From Scolanthus callimorphus (Eukaryota > Cnidaria > Anthozoa > Actiniaria > Edwardsiidae): a stretch of 64,000 bases of DNA. A program made the position numbers and the translations under genes. Location: positions 12,887,831 to 12,951,830 of the forward strand of contig CM066914.1 in NCBI GenBank assembly GCA_033964015.1. The letters are read 5' to 3'. Below, in pieces: positions 10,775 through 34,075 of the stretch. Each line of letters begins with the position of its first letter. Positions within the stretch are counted from its first letter, which is position 1. The notes under the pieces are model-generated. The model searched no databases. It worked only from the letters and a program-made list of their open reading frames with translations, and was not told the DNA's origin.

Positions 10775-11826
10775 ATGGGGAAAAATTACTACGCAATACT
10801 GAACGTGGAGAAATCCGCAACTCCAGAAGCGATCAAAAAGGCCTACAGAAAACTGGCCTTGAAGTTTCATCCAGATAAAAACAAGAGCCCAGGAGCCGAA
10901 GACAAGTTCAAAGAGATATCTGAGGCTTATGAAGTTTTGAGCGACCCACAGAAAAGAGAAATATTTAACCAATATGGCGAAGAAGGACTCAAGGGGACCC
11001 CACCGCCGCCAAATGGGGGAGGACAAGGATTTGGACAAGGAATGCATGGGTTCCCTGGGTTTACCACGTTCACATACAGCACTGGAGATGCGAAGCACAC
11101 ATTCTCTAGGGTCTTCGGAGACGAAGATCCGTTTGCTGATTTGATTGGAGGTCTTGGAGGCTTCAGTTTCATGGGTGGTTTGGGGCCAAAACAAAGGAGG
11201 ATGCGAGGGGAACCGATGGACGAGGACATAGAGAACACTTTGACTTCGGAGCGCCACCGAAGAAACAAAAACTCCAAGACCCTCCGCTCGAGAAAGACCT
11301 TCTTGTCAGTCTAGAAGACCTAAACACTGGCGCTACAAAGAAGATGAAGATTTCTAGAAAAAATATAGCGGCAAATGGGACGTCACAACTCGAGGAAAAA
11401 ATTCTAACAGTCAACGTGAAACCAGGATGGAAAGAGGGTACAAAGATCACCTTTCCGCGCGAAGGGGACAGAAAACCGGGAGTGATTCCGGCAGATGTTG
11501 TGTTCAAAATCAAAGATAAACCACACAAGGACTTTAAACGAGACACTGAAAACAATATTATTTATAAAGCTAAGATTTCCCTAAGAGATGCTATTGCAGG
11601 AGTAAATGTGACCGCTCCGACCTTGGGTGGTCGTAATATACAGGTTCCACATACCGGAAGTGACGTCATCCAACCAGGGTGTGAAAAGAGAATTCCGGGA
11701 GAGGGGTTACCACTTCCTAAACACCCCAGTAAAAGGGGGGACTTGATTGTGATATATGATGTGTATTTACCAAATTATCTGTCGTCATCTCAGAAACAAG
11801 TGTTACTGAATACTTTACCAAAATAA
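10775..11826 (+). CDS. DNAJB1-like: DnaJ/Hsp40 class B (DNAJB1/4/5-like), intronless, one frameshift
   Basis: The J domain opens the protein ([15 protein letters not shown]), with the HPD motif at residues 32-34 that stimulates Hsp70 ATPase. A Gly/Phe-rich linker follows (about 74-135), with no zinc-finger repeats, so this is class B. After a one-base gap near 11240 in a TTT run, the frame resumes with [20 protein letters not shown] and the substrate-binding C-terminal domains ([56 protein letters not shown]-type [14 protein letters not shown]). It ends at TAA 11824-11826, near the usual ~340 residues. No C-terminal EEVD is present. AATAAA lies at 11912-11917. Head-to-head with the BAG gene around heat-shock elements, it is probably heat-inducible and, like DNAJB1, intronless or nearly so. 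Confidence 0.9.
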
Positions 11827-12683
11827 GCTACTGACATTGTAAAATACAATGAATTATAATAATATATTGTAAATTTAAGATTATTATTTGAGAGAAAAAA
11901 ATACATTTCTGAATAAAAAATTATTGCCAAATCACAGAGGTTTGAAACTTTGCTATTGTAAAAATTTCGTGGCAACAAAATAATATTTTAAACAAAATAA
12001 AACCAAGATATCCAGGATTTCAAGAAGCTTATAGAATCTTTGTTATATTAAGTTGACTTTGTTACCACTAAAAATGCAAAGTTGACCAATATGGGTACAG
12101 GAAAACAGAATCCATACCACTTGTACTATCATAGCCAATATAAATTTATTAAAAACATTAAAACAAGACATAAGAGCATAAGACAAACTAACAACCAAGT
12201 CGACACATAGTCTAAAAGAACATACACAAAGACTACAACAGGAAATAAACACATCAACAGAAGAAAAACAAATTTCAGCACAAGATATTTGTAAGGCACA
12301 GCATCATTCCAGTCTTTGCTAACTTGTGAACAGAACTGTTTTCATTTGTGCACAATGCTTGTAACTACACAAAACGAAAATGTAAACTATCTGAAAAGTA
12401 AAACTAAACTATAACTGCATTTCCCACATTGTGCTATGCCATTTATGTTTGAATGGTGAGAACTGTCCTTTTATCCATTCAGCTTATTTTTCCTTGACTA
12501 TTTGGATTATACTTCACCTTTTATCTTCTGTCTACTCTCACAGAAATACTAATTTTGATACTACTGTACATTTAAATAAGTATATGCATGGGTGACCTGA
12601 ATCCCTCAGATTCTTTCCTTGTCCAGCACAATATCTTCATTTCCAAAAATTTCCCATTTCATTTCCATTATAATCCGTTGCTT
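11827..12683. other. Convergent 3' UTR region
   Basis: A/T-rich sequence between the stop codons of the J-protein gene and the protease gene. AATAAA occurs on the plus strand at 11912 and a minus-strand AATAAA near 12148. No gene is apparent. Confidence 0.5.
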
Positions 12684-23717
<11,034 letters not shown>

Positions 23718-24018
23718 CGCAGCTTGGAATATATGGCTTGAAACAACGAAAAAATAACCAAAATTTCAGAGTTTTATCGCACGCGAAAGAAAGGAAATCA
23801 GATCGACTACGAATATGGAGTATTGCATCATGGGCAATGGGTAAGTCCGCTGACTCATACGGTTATTTGGGTAGCCTGTGTTTTGTTTGCCACAGGAATC
23901 CATTGGAAGAAAGTGAGCAGCAAGAAAGCGGCAATAAATAACGCGATCAAGCGTTCTAGAACCGGCTCTTGTCTGACTTGTGGATTACACCAGAAAATTT
24001 GCTTTATCTTTGTAAGTA
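23718..24018. promoter_or_regulatory. Putative shared promoter of the protease and cotransporter genes
   Basis: The two inferred start codons face away from each other across 301 bp. No TATA box was identified. The region must hold both 5' leaders unless further upstream exons exist. Confidence 0.4.
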
Positions 24019-27000
24019 ATGGCTGACAAGCAAGAAGAAGAAGTTGGCAAAGAAACAGATACGGAAAGCAATAAAAATACGATGCCCGATCCCGAGAATG
24101 AGCCTCCAACAATCAAAAATCGAGCACTGAAGATTCAAACGAGGACGAAACGGTGCCAGACGTCTCTGAAGCTCCTGCCAAAGAAAGGTTTAAGGTCCGA
24201 CAAGTTAGCTTTATCCCAGCCATTAAATCACAGGATAGTGATAAAAAAGATTTCTCTAACGAAAGTTTTCCCGAAGTTAGCGTTGAACCAGAAGAAGTAC
24301 CAGAGAGTCCGGATCATGAAAACTTTACGATGGGATATGCGACCAATGAGGCTTTGCCTATGACTGTTTATTATCGAAATACAGAGTCACAAGGAGCGGG
24401 AACCAAAATGCAGAGGCCTACACGACACTACAAGAACTTCGTAAAGGCTTGGAAAATGAGACGCCATTTCAGGTAAAAGTATTAAAACAGAACCATTATT
24501 TATAAGATCTCACTGTGTCGGGTAAATTTTGTTTACTTTATAAGGACAAGTTAATTGATGTGTACCCAAGGTTAGTTGAAATCCACTTATAATACCACAA
24601 TTAACTGAAGATTTTAGGCAATTTGTTTTTTTAGTTAGGGAGAGCTGTAGAAATTGAATCAGAGATTGATCATTGTTCTCAAACAGTTGAGCATGACCTT
24701 TCAGTATCTGTCACCAAGCTTTTATTTTCAGTAATTGATTTTTTTTATATTTTGACCCATGAGGCGAAAATGATCCTGGTGCTTATATGGTATTTTGTCA
24801 AATTTTTGTTGAGTTTCACCTCATAAGGCCCATTTTGCTTTTGACCTTGTGATAAACATAGCCAAGTCTATAATGCTGATCTTTATCCTTCAGCCTTTGA
24901 CTGAATCCCCCGAAGAAGGTACCACACATCTGAAAATGTAGAAGTGCATACTATTGGCAATGCAGCCCCAAAGTTTGGCTGGATCAAGGGTGTTTTCTTT
25001 GGATGCCTCCTCAACATTTGGGGTGTGATGCTGTACCTCCGTTTGTCTTGGTGGTTGGACAAGCTGGTATTGGACTTGGGACTGTAATAGTTGGTCTATC
25101 GGCAGTTGTTACCACCTTGACAGCCCTGTCAATGTCAGCTATGCACTAATGGTGAAGTTAAAGGAGGTAAACACACATGGTGGAATTTAGTTAGCATTCT
25201 TTTCTATAGCCCTGTACTTCTCACTACAGTGCTCCAGGTTCGATCCTATCAAGGGCTTTTAGGGAGTTGAGGTTTTGATATTTCCCATGATTATGAAAGT
25301 TTTCCTGTGTCACCAGCACACCAATATGCAGCCTGTCAATGCAGTCTTCAGGTTGCAATGGCTTAAAGTGAGCCTCTGACCCTTTTGCCTTCCTATCTTT
25401 TGCTGTTTTCCTTACTTCAACCTAAAAGAGGGTCAATAAAATCATTAGAAAACTGTGGCGTGCACCCTCACTAAATAAGTGACTTAAAAATAACAAAAAA
25501 AGTAGTTCACATGTGTCTGTATTTCTGCATCTTTTTTAGGGAGCATACTACTTGATATCCCGAAGTCTTGGTCCAGAATTTGGCGGTTCCATTGGGGTCA
25601 TCTTCTCAATAGCAGTGCTGTTGCAACAGCCATGTATGTAGTAGGATTTTCAGAGACTGTCAGGGACCTCCTCAAGGAACATGGTGCCCTCATGGTAGAT
25701 GAGCTTACTGATGTCCGAATCATTGGTCTCATTACTGTTGTCTTCATTCTCGGGGGTGACGTTAGTCGGCCTACAGTGGGTGGTCCGGACACAAGTATTT
25801 TTACTTGCAATTCTTATAATCTCAATTCTAGATGTTGTAATTGTACTTTTATTGGTCCCAAGATGCTGCAAGTAAGGCACAAGGGTTGTTGGTTATAAAA
25901 GAGATGTATTTGTGACTAATCTGGGCCCAAATTTCATGGCGAGGGATCTTCTCTGTCTTTGCAGTGTTCTTTCCTGCAGCCACTGGCATTCTAGCAGGGG
26001 TAATATATCTGGGGACCTCAAGAGCCCACACTCTGCAATTCCTAAGGGTACACTTCTGGCTATAGTTGTGAGCTCGGTAGTGTACATAGTGCTAGCTTGG
26101 ATGATAGGAGCAACATATGTGCGGGAGGCAACAGGTATTGTAGCAGGCATAATGGCTGCTAATGCAACAAGTGCAACTAATGCTACAGGCCCTGCAACAT
26201 GTGCAACAATGTCATGCGAGTATGGACTGTATTTGACTTCCAGGTATGTACTCCTAAATCTAATTTATTTACTTTACCCATGTTCACATCTTATTGTTTT
26301 GTGCTGTATATAAATAAAACAATCATTCTTTGATTTTCTGTTCTGCTGACAGAGATGGAAATAATTTTCCTTAATTGAATCGGACATATTTATTGGGCAT
26401 ATACCTTTTCTTAGTTGTCACTACTGGAAAATTGGCCGGACATATCTGAAAATTGGTCAGACTTGCCGGCAATTTTGATCAGACTATTTCCAATGACCAG
26501 CAGTATTTTCCGGCTCTGGATTTCAAACTTACTGAGGCAACTTGCTGCCCTGTTTCACTTTGTGCAAGTGGACTGTCTACCATCAGACCAAAAACAGACT
26601 AACGATGGACGCCAGTTAACTGCACTAAGTAGGATCAAACTTCCCGAGTAGGATTTGCTCGGGAAGTTTGACTGAATGACAGAAAAACACCAAGCCATGG
26701 CTCTAACTATTTTAGAGGTTAAACCATATGGTTGAAATGTTGGGCCTGCAGATAATTTTTGCTGTGCGAACTACAAATTCAACTGTACTGACTCATCTGT
26801 CTTTCAGGCAATGGAGAAAGCGTCCGGTTGGGGGCCAATAGTCACGGCTGGAATATTCGCTTCAACTCTGTCTTCTGCCCTCGCCAGTCTTGTCGGTGCA
26901 CCCAAGACTTTCCAGGCCATCTGTAAGGATAAGATCTTCCCTAAAATAGAGTACTTTGCCAAGGGATATGGACCAGGGAACGAACCAAGGCGAGGGTACT

Positions 27001-30000
27001 TTCTAGCGTTCATCATTGCCGTGGGATTTATTGCCATAGGAGATCTAAACGCCATCGCCCCCATCATATCAAACTTCTTCCTTATCGTCTATGCGCTCAT
27101 TACTATTCCGTCTTCGCGGCGTCACTGGGCCGTTCTCCCGGATGGAGGCCCTCTTTCAAGTACTATAACATGTGGGTGTCCCTTTTAGGGGCTCTGCTAT
27201 GTGTGGCTATATGTTCTCATCAACTGGTGGGCCGCCCTTGTGACGATCATTATTGTAGTTGCCCTGTACAAGTTTGTGGATTACAGAAAGCCAAACGTGA
27301 GTGACGGATACGTTCTGTGGAACTTCTCGTTTTTCAAAGGGCAAACATGATAAGATGATTGTGCACAAATGAAGTTCTGACACAATGAGCTTCTTAAAAT
27401 TGCCAACAAAACAGGCTGTGCATTTTGCACCCAACCCAAATTTTAAAGTTAAAGCTCTACATTTTCTTACAATCTATTGTATGCTTTGTAGGTAACGACC
27501 TTAAGAAATGCAGTTTTTTGAGCGATAATCTGTTGCTTTTAGTGTTTAATGAATCTATAAATATAGATTTAAGACGGCACATTGATATATCATACTAGTT
27601 GGAGTTCCAGAATTTGTTGCCTGCGTAGCCGCTTTAAAGGAGAGGGAAGACAAAATCGGCCCTCTCGTCTGCTCACAGGCGATCCAAGCTCTGGTCTGCT
27701 CGCTCGATTTTCTCTCGTTCTCAACTCCCCTACCTCCTCTCATCTTTACAGACTACCATTTGTGAGAATGATACCAATAGACTGCGAGAATGATACCAGT
27801 GTCTTTTTCGACCCAAGTTGCCCTAATAACGATGACTAATGTTCCGTGTTTTCACAGGTAAACTGGGGCTCGGGCCAGGCAACCGTCTACCGGAGCGCCC
27901 TCAGATTCACGACTATGCTAGACCAGCAGGATGAACATGTGAAAAACTACCGTCCTCAATGCTTGGTTCTCACCGGACGTCCGGCGGCCCGTCCAAACCT
28001 GCTATATATCGTGTCCCATTTCACCAAGAATGTCGGACTCATGATGTACGGAAATGTACAGGTTCGAAGATTTGATCGCATTCCTGAAGACGAAGAGAAG
28101 GAGGACAGGAAGTGGCTTCATGAACACAAGATCAAGGCGTTCAGAGCAACTACGACAGGTACGAGAGCTTTAATATCGTGAGCATCGTAAATGGAAAGAA
28201 GGGACTTTAGCGAACAGTGCACGCGAAGAGTTGAAAAGAGTGCGCACCACCTGTTATGAGTCGCCACAGGTGGTAGTGCGCGGCGCTATTTTCGACCATT
28301 CGCGAGCACTGTTCGCTGAAGTTTCGTTCTTTCCTTTTCGGGTGACGGCAGCTGGTTGGTTACGCTGGCGACGAAGACGACAATGATATTAATGGTGATA
28401 CCGTCGATTTCATCTAAGCGAAAACACTTGAAGACAAAACCGCCACTAATTAGGGGCGGTTCTCAAAGTTTTTGCACGTGAAACTTTGACGTTTGCCACG
28501 CCAACTTAGTGGTTTTGGCATGTAAACATTACGGTAAATTTACCAAACCGTTAGAATCTGAGCCAGATTCGGGGGGGAAAACATGATAATTCGTAGAAAT
28601 GCTTTTGGACGTAATTATAAACCGAAGTTTGAATCACTGAAGCTTTTAACCTGGCAAATGTCAAAGTTTGATGCGCCAAACGCCAAAGTTTGAAGCGCCA
28701 AACTGTCTAATTTAGACATCAAAACTTTGAAGTACCGCCCCTAATTAGTAGTGGCGTTTTTCTTTTAAAGTGTTTTCGCTTAGATGAAATCGACGGTATT
28801 ATTGAGGTGTTTTGTTGCTGTTGTTGATGATGATGACAGTCGCGATGCTAGTGATGACGGTGATAGTGATTAACTTGATGGTCAACAGCAGTTGGATGAC
28901 GACGATGACGGCGAATGACAACGAAGATGATGTCGATAATGTGGTATGATGATGAAGACGACGGAAAATGTTCAGTAACTTGTCAGACATCACATATCAT
29001 GTGGTTATGGGAAAGCGCATTATTTCAGACTATTCAGTTACAAAAGATAGCGTTAAGTTTATCAAAAACTCGGATGTTGCTCGGTTGATCCAGTCCAAGA
29101 AAACATTACTTTCCGTGGTGCACATTTGTGATGCGTCTTGTTCTCTCCTTTCCAGCCAACACGTTGCGAACGGGAGTACAATCCATGCTCCATTTGACTG
29201 GACTCGGCAAAATGAAGCCCAACACCTTCTTCTTGGGATTCAAGAATAACTGGAAAACAGCGTCTCTCATGGACCTAGAGGACTACTTTGGCATCATTAC
29301 AGACGCCTTCCAGATGAACTACGGCGTTGGCATCCTACGCATGGGCAGCGAGGAGCTCGAGTTTGACGACCAACAGTCCGCGACGGACTCCATCTGGGAC
29401 GAGGATGAGTTCCCACCTGAGGAGAACGCCGAGGCTGCTTCAACACCGCTAAAGGAGAAAAGGTATTAGCCCCCTCCCCCCCCTCCTCCCTCCTCCGCGG
29501 GGCTGCTTCAACACCGCTAAAGGAGAAAAGGTATTAGCCCCCTCCCCCCCCCCCTCCCCCCTCCTCCCCTCCTCCGCGGGTGTGTTAGTCCTGCCTGTTT
29601 ACGTCTGTCCTAACAGCACCACGATCAACGGCCCGCTCTTGGGGTACATACCTAGCACTACATGCTAACAAGGAATCTTTCATCCCCATATCGGCCTGCC
29701 TCTAGACTGTCTATTTCAATGTCAATGAATGTTTACTAAACAAATGATTTTATCGAGCAGTTGTGAGACCAGAATTCCTCTGCGCGCACTCGCAGAAAGG
29801 AAGTGTTTCTAGGGCCCATCCTTCGAAGATTCACCTGGCTGGACAACCCATTAAAACAGATATAAAAAATACAGGACTCCGAGATAAAAACACCCTTATG
29901 GGAGCATTCACAGGCCCAAGCTATACACTAGGGCGTGAATGCCAACCGTGTCGGCCTCGAGAAAGGGGACTTCTCATTGGTGAGCTTGACAGGAAACAAA

Positions 30001-30701
30001 GCGCGGCTCTGTGAACGTATAAGGGACGTCAATTTCGTCAACTTAGAGAAGGCATGTAGTCAGGCTGCCCTACATTGAAAAAGATAAAACTCCGCTATCT
30101 GTGTACTCATATTTCTGTTCTTTGTCCACTTATTTCTAGTAGCCCCGAACCGTTGTCTCCTGAGATCCCCTTCAAAGGCAAACAGAAAGGCACCATAGAT
30201 GTGTGGTGGCTGTACGATGATGGCGGCCTGACAATCCTGTTACCTTACCTCCTAACCTTACACCACTCATGGAGGGGCTGCGACCTTAGACTCTTCTCTT
30301 TGGACATCCGCTCCAAGCACTCCGTCAAGGCAAACGAACTCAAGATGGCTAATCTGATGAAAAAATTCCGAATCCAAGTCAGCAGCGTTGTCCAAGTGCC
30401 CGGCGCCAGCAATTCGCCGTCGCCGGAAAGTTTAGAAGCGTTCCGCAAGCTACCAGTTAGTAAGGAACTAGACGAAGGGCCTATTGTTGATAAGAAGATC
30501 CTACGCACCATAAGGATTGGGGAACTGGTTCGAGAACGTTCCAAGGACGCCAAGCTGGTGGTTATTTCACTTCCGGTTCCTTTAGCGGAAGTGACGTCAC
30601 CAGTGATGTACATGAGTTGGCTGGAGGTTTTGTCAGCGGATTTACCCCCAGTGTTGATGGTTCGAGGCAACCAGAAGAGCGTCCTTACGTTCTATACATA
30701 G
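24019..30701 (+). CDS. SLC12A2-like: Na-K-Cl cotransporter, SLC12 family (NKCC1/2-like), seven exons
   Basis: Exons: 24019-24472, 24894-25166, 25540-26243, 26808-27296, 27858-28158, 29156-29462, 30140-30701. The N-terminus carries ERFKV, an RFxV docking motif for SPAK/OSR1 kinases, and a [19 protein letters not shown] segment resembling the phospho-threonine regulatory site. The membrane core is typical: [24 protein letters not shown], then [15 protein letters not shown] across the next junction, [73 protein letters not shown] [19 protein letters not shown]. The C-terminal domain has [59 protein letters not shown] and [17 protein letters not shown]. It ends at TAG 30699-30701. Family role: electroneutral uptake of Na, K and 2 Cl, used in volume and chloride control. 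Single-base gaps break the frame near 24125, 24400, 25050, 25150, 25600 and 25850. Confidence 0.92.
28188..28338. mobile_element. Foldback MITE in a cotransporter intron
   Basis: AATGGAAAGAA.GGACTTTAGC with GAACAGTGC on the left pairs with GCACTGTTCGC and GAAGTTTCGTTCTTTCC on the right. A central CACCTGT/ACAGGTGG stem completes a ~150-bp hairpin. Confidence 0.7.
28396..28803. mobile_element. Long inverted-repeat element in a cotransporter intron
   Basis: The outer arms ATACCGTCGATTTCATCTAA with GCGAAAACACTT pair with the right-hand copy ending CTTAGATGAAATCGACGGTA. The inner arms CGCCACTAATTAGGGGCGG pair with CCGCCCCTAATTAGTAGTGG. The interior repeats CAAAGTTT and CGCCAAA words. GAT-rich simple sequence follows to about 28970. 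Confidence 0.75.
29434..29579 (+). repeat. Tandem duplication of an exon end with its splice donor
   Basis: A 68-bp unit beginning GCTGCTTCAACACCGCTAAA occurs at 29434 and again at 29502. It includes the last coding bases of exon 6 of the cotransporter, the donor (AAAAG|GTATTAG) and the C-rich tract ending CTCCTCCGCGG. The second copy differs only in the C-rich part. Confidence 0.9.
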
Positions 30702-30732
30702 TCTAAAGGAGGGTCGGGGAGGGGGTGACGGG

Positions 30733-31443
30733 TAGGCACAGACAGATTCTGCTCAAAAATTCTTCAAAAGTTGCCCCAAATTCCTCAAAAGTTGCTCAAA
30801 AGTTGCTCAAATTCGGAAAAAGTTGCTCACAGAATCAAAAAAGTTGCTACCCAAAAGAGCACTTCTCACACTTGTCGCCTGATTTATTTAAAAATGACTT
30901 AAAGAATCAGGTTCACGTGCATCAACTCAACAGCTACAGAAGTTCAAACATTTTTCTAAACAACACTGCATAATTATACTAATCAATACGGTTGATTAAA
31001 AAGAGACTCACTGCCGCCATCCATTCTGTTGGCTTAGTCAAAACAAAATTGGGAGTTTGAAGTATCAACTCATACCAAGAGCAAATACAATAATAGCTGC
31101 TACTATTTTGAAAGAAAACTATAACAAATAAGGAAGTCCCGTCAGGTTCTGTCACATTCTGCTCCATTTTCTCTAGCAAGTTGAATAGAGTTTCCACCGT
31201 TTTGCTTCTGCTCTATATTTGGAATAACACAGGACACCCAACGAGATACCATATACACCTCTGAGCACCCAAGACGAAAAAGTGATTAATTTTATTTTAG
31301 CAAGATTGGCTCTGTGTTTTATTTAAAATGGCAAAATGTATCAGAAATGGCCATTTGTTGTAAAAATTTGCTCGTAGATAACGGTAAATCGAAAAAGTTG
31401 CTCATAGTTGAAAAAGTTGCCGAGCAGAATCTGTCTGTGCCTA
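30733..31443. mobile_element. hAT-like MITE, 711 bp, exact 8-bp target duplication
   Basis: Perfect terminal inverted repeats begin TAGGCACAGACAGATTCTGC at both ends. GTGACGGG flanks the element on each side (30725-30732 and 31444-31451), the 8-bp duplication typical of hAT transposons. Subterminal repeats of GTTGCTCAAA / AAAAAGTTGC recur at both ends and are candidate transposase binding sites. No transposase ORF is present. It lies 32 bp after the cotransporter stop codon, so it may be within the 3' UTR. Confidence 0.9.
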
Positions 31444-32429
31444 GTGACGGGGGACAGGCATCTATCTGCCTAGAAAGCAAAAGTACGGTGGAGCCGCCGG
31501 GCTCAAATTTCAATTACATTTTTTCATAATTATTTAAAGTCGCTTGAGTATTTTAATACCCGTTAAAAAGGGATTCATTTGCATCTTGAATCAGGAGTAT
31601 AATGTAAAGAACCACTATTGGAAAAAGGTGGGTCAAATTCAAGCCTGTATGTAACCATAGACGGAACTTTGGCTTATGCCATTCAGGCCGCATTGTCATC
31701 TTTTTTGTCACAGACAGGCTTCCCATAATGTCTAGCAACACTTGTTATCATTAGTCGTATAATTTAGGTTGTCGAAGGAATCTTGAATCAGGTATCATGG
31801 GAATCAGGAAGCAATTAGAACCATTAGTTGTTTCTTATATGCAGAGCTAAGTTTGAGAAAACATGTATATAATTCATGCTTATAGCTGAAATATAATAGT
31901 GTATATAAAAACGCACGTGCGTATGCGTCGCAAACAGTGGATCTCCAGTACTCGTTTTCACAGCTAAAATCGTTGCTTCGTGACTCGCGTTTTCAAAACA
32001 TCGATTTGTTTTTAGCTTTTCTGTACCGCCAGTCAAAGCTTATGAGCCAATCAGATTCCTGCCCAGTTTCGTCTGGTTTTCGTTCAGACTAGGCAAGGAT
32101 ATGATTGGCTTGTTTTTGAGAAAAAATAGGTAGGGCGATAAAAAGTGATTATCTCTCGGTGTACATAAATGCCAGTCACAGACGACGTAGAAGGATGAAT
32201 AGGTTTTGTCGAACACGGAGAAGGATCCGAAACATATTGAATGGAAACTTTCATAAACTGATGTACTGCTTATAACCAATATGACAATGAAATACGGAAG
32301 GCCAATTCTGAGATGTAGTATGTCACTATGTCGAATCTTGTAATATTCTCAGGACATAACATGCTGACAGAGAGAGTTTCCGCTCTTCTACAATGACACT
32401 TGGGACCGGTTGTTATATTTATCGCCTGG

Positions 32430-32520
32430 GGGAGTCGGAGGATTTCGGGAGTCGGAGGGGAGAGGATCATTTCATTTTTTGGGCGAGCGAAAGGGAGGAT
32501 CTCTCGAAAGCTGAAGCCCT
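32430..32520 (-). repeat. Fragment of a dispersed repeat family
   Basis: The reverse complement of 35165-35230 matches closely: GTCGGAGGATTT.GGGAG, GATCA.TTCATTTTT-GGGCGAG and GAAAGGGAGGATCTC. A third, more diverged copy is at 37740-37795. Confidence 0.7.
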
Positions 32521-33065
32521 CAAAGGGTGGACCACGACGTCTATATCTGCACTTTTCACTCGACTTGATTAGTACTGTAAAAGTTGCGGCGCGCGAACAA
32601 CTGCATTTCGGGAAAAGTGTTACAAAGCGCTATAGCCCTGCTATGGCCCTCTGCGGGGAGCCCGCAAGACCAAAACGAAACTTTCTGCGCAAATATATTG
32701 GTATATGTTTTGTTTTTACTTTATCCAAAACTTAATCCTCGAAGAGCCTTTTTGAAAATAATTCTCAAAAGATAAACATAATAATGTATGCTTTATTGAG
32801 TCTGTAATACTAGGTCAGTAGGTATAAAACTTATCGGGAAAACAACAAAACATCCTAAAAACGCCAAGCCCTTCAGATTTTCTCACCTTTAAAGATCCTT
32901 GACCCACTTACAAAATACAACGGTACTAACCTGCAATCCTGTCGTGTTCGAACGTTGAGAATATGCATGGAGACACGCTTCAAACCGCCGGCTAAATTGC
33001 GCAAGTTCATATCAGAAGGTGCTGCACGCTGGAGCATCTTCCCGGTGTCTGATGTACTCATAAAA

Positions 33066-33294
33066 TAAAGACCAGGATCGAGTTCCTTGCAGTTTGCGTT
33101 TCAAAACGTCAAAACTTGAATCGTGAACACAGAATTGTACGCTTTTTTGTAAAATAGAGACCAGGATATCGAGTTCCTTTTCCGCAATTCAGCCTTATGG
33201 CTGCAATGGTTAAATTAATAAAACTATCTATCTATCTTGCAGTTGCGTTTCAAAACGTCAAATCTTGAATCGTGCGTGAGCACAGTTGCACGTT
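33066..33294. repeat. Tandem duplication with a retroposon-like insert
   Basis: A segment (GACCAGGATCGAGTTCCTT, GCGTTTCAAAACGTCAAA, CTTGAATCGTG) is repeated. The second copy is split by about 50 bp ending GGTTAAATTAATAAAACTAT and a short (CTAT)n tail, like the 3' end of a SINE or LINE. A related GCTGCAATGG..GAATAAACTAT tail occurs at 57189. Confidence 0.6.
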
Positions 33295-34075
33295 TTGGCC
33301 GCCTCCTTTGATTGCGCGGAGAGAAGGAACTAGAATCTAGGGCGCATCTTCAGTGCACCTTTATCTCTATGTTTATAGAACTTGATCTGATTCTTTCCTA
33401 TTACAGTAGATTACAGTGAAAATAAGATTGGCGGTTCGAACGTGACTTTAAATTGTATATCTAAGGAAAGAGAACTTGAGTATTTTAGCTACAAACAAAA
33501 GGCCGGAATTTTCCATCAAATACTAACCATAGAAAAAAAAAAGAACAGAGAAATTATTCCAATGCCCTTTCTTTTCCGTTCGAAAGGTTTCCTCGTTTTG
33601 TCTAAAATAGCTCAAGTTTTCAGTTGCCTAATGAAGTAATGAGCCGGTGTTTCTTTCCTGTCATCCTGTTTTATGTGAACTTGAACTTGAGCTACGATCG
33701 TATTCTTGCATCAATAGTCAAACGCACAAATGATACCGCATGAAAGCCGTCAAACTGTAGCCTGGTACTTCGTCTGCAATTGTGCATGTAAGTGCTGTTC
33801 AATTCTTTATTTTTTACCTTCCTTGTAGAAAGAAATCAGAGTAAAATGTACCTATTTCCCCATTGCCGCATTGGACGGAACAAAAGCCTGTGCCTTGACC
33901 ATAAACGAGATTCAAAATAATGATCAAAATATATGAAATTGAGCTGGAAAGTAAACCTTGTGGATCATGGACTGGACAAGAACGTGGTATTACGACTGAA
34001 CCATGATTATTAGCCGGCGTTATATTCGAACGTTTGTTTTTAGTGACCAACCAAGCTCGGGAAATGCTTTCCTAA

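Larger units (their letters stand above)
31444..34075. other. Gene-free stretch with repeat fragments
   Basis: No credible exon was found. Repeat pieces at 32430-32520 and 33066-33294 are listed separately; the rest is unassigned. Confidence 0.4.

Noticed and set aside
25222..25440. Possible second tRNA-like SINE (GGTTCGATCCT near 25232)
   Set aside because: Only a B-box-like word and a vague tail are seen; there is no A box at the right spacing.
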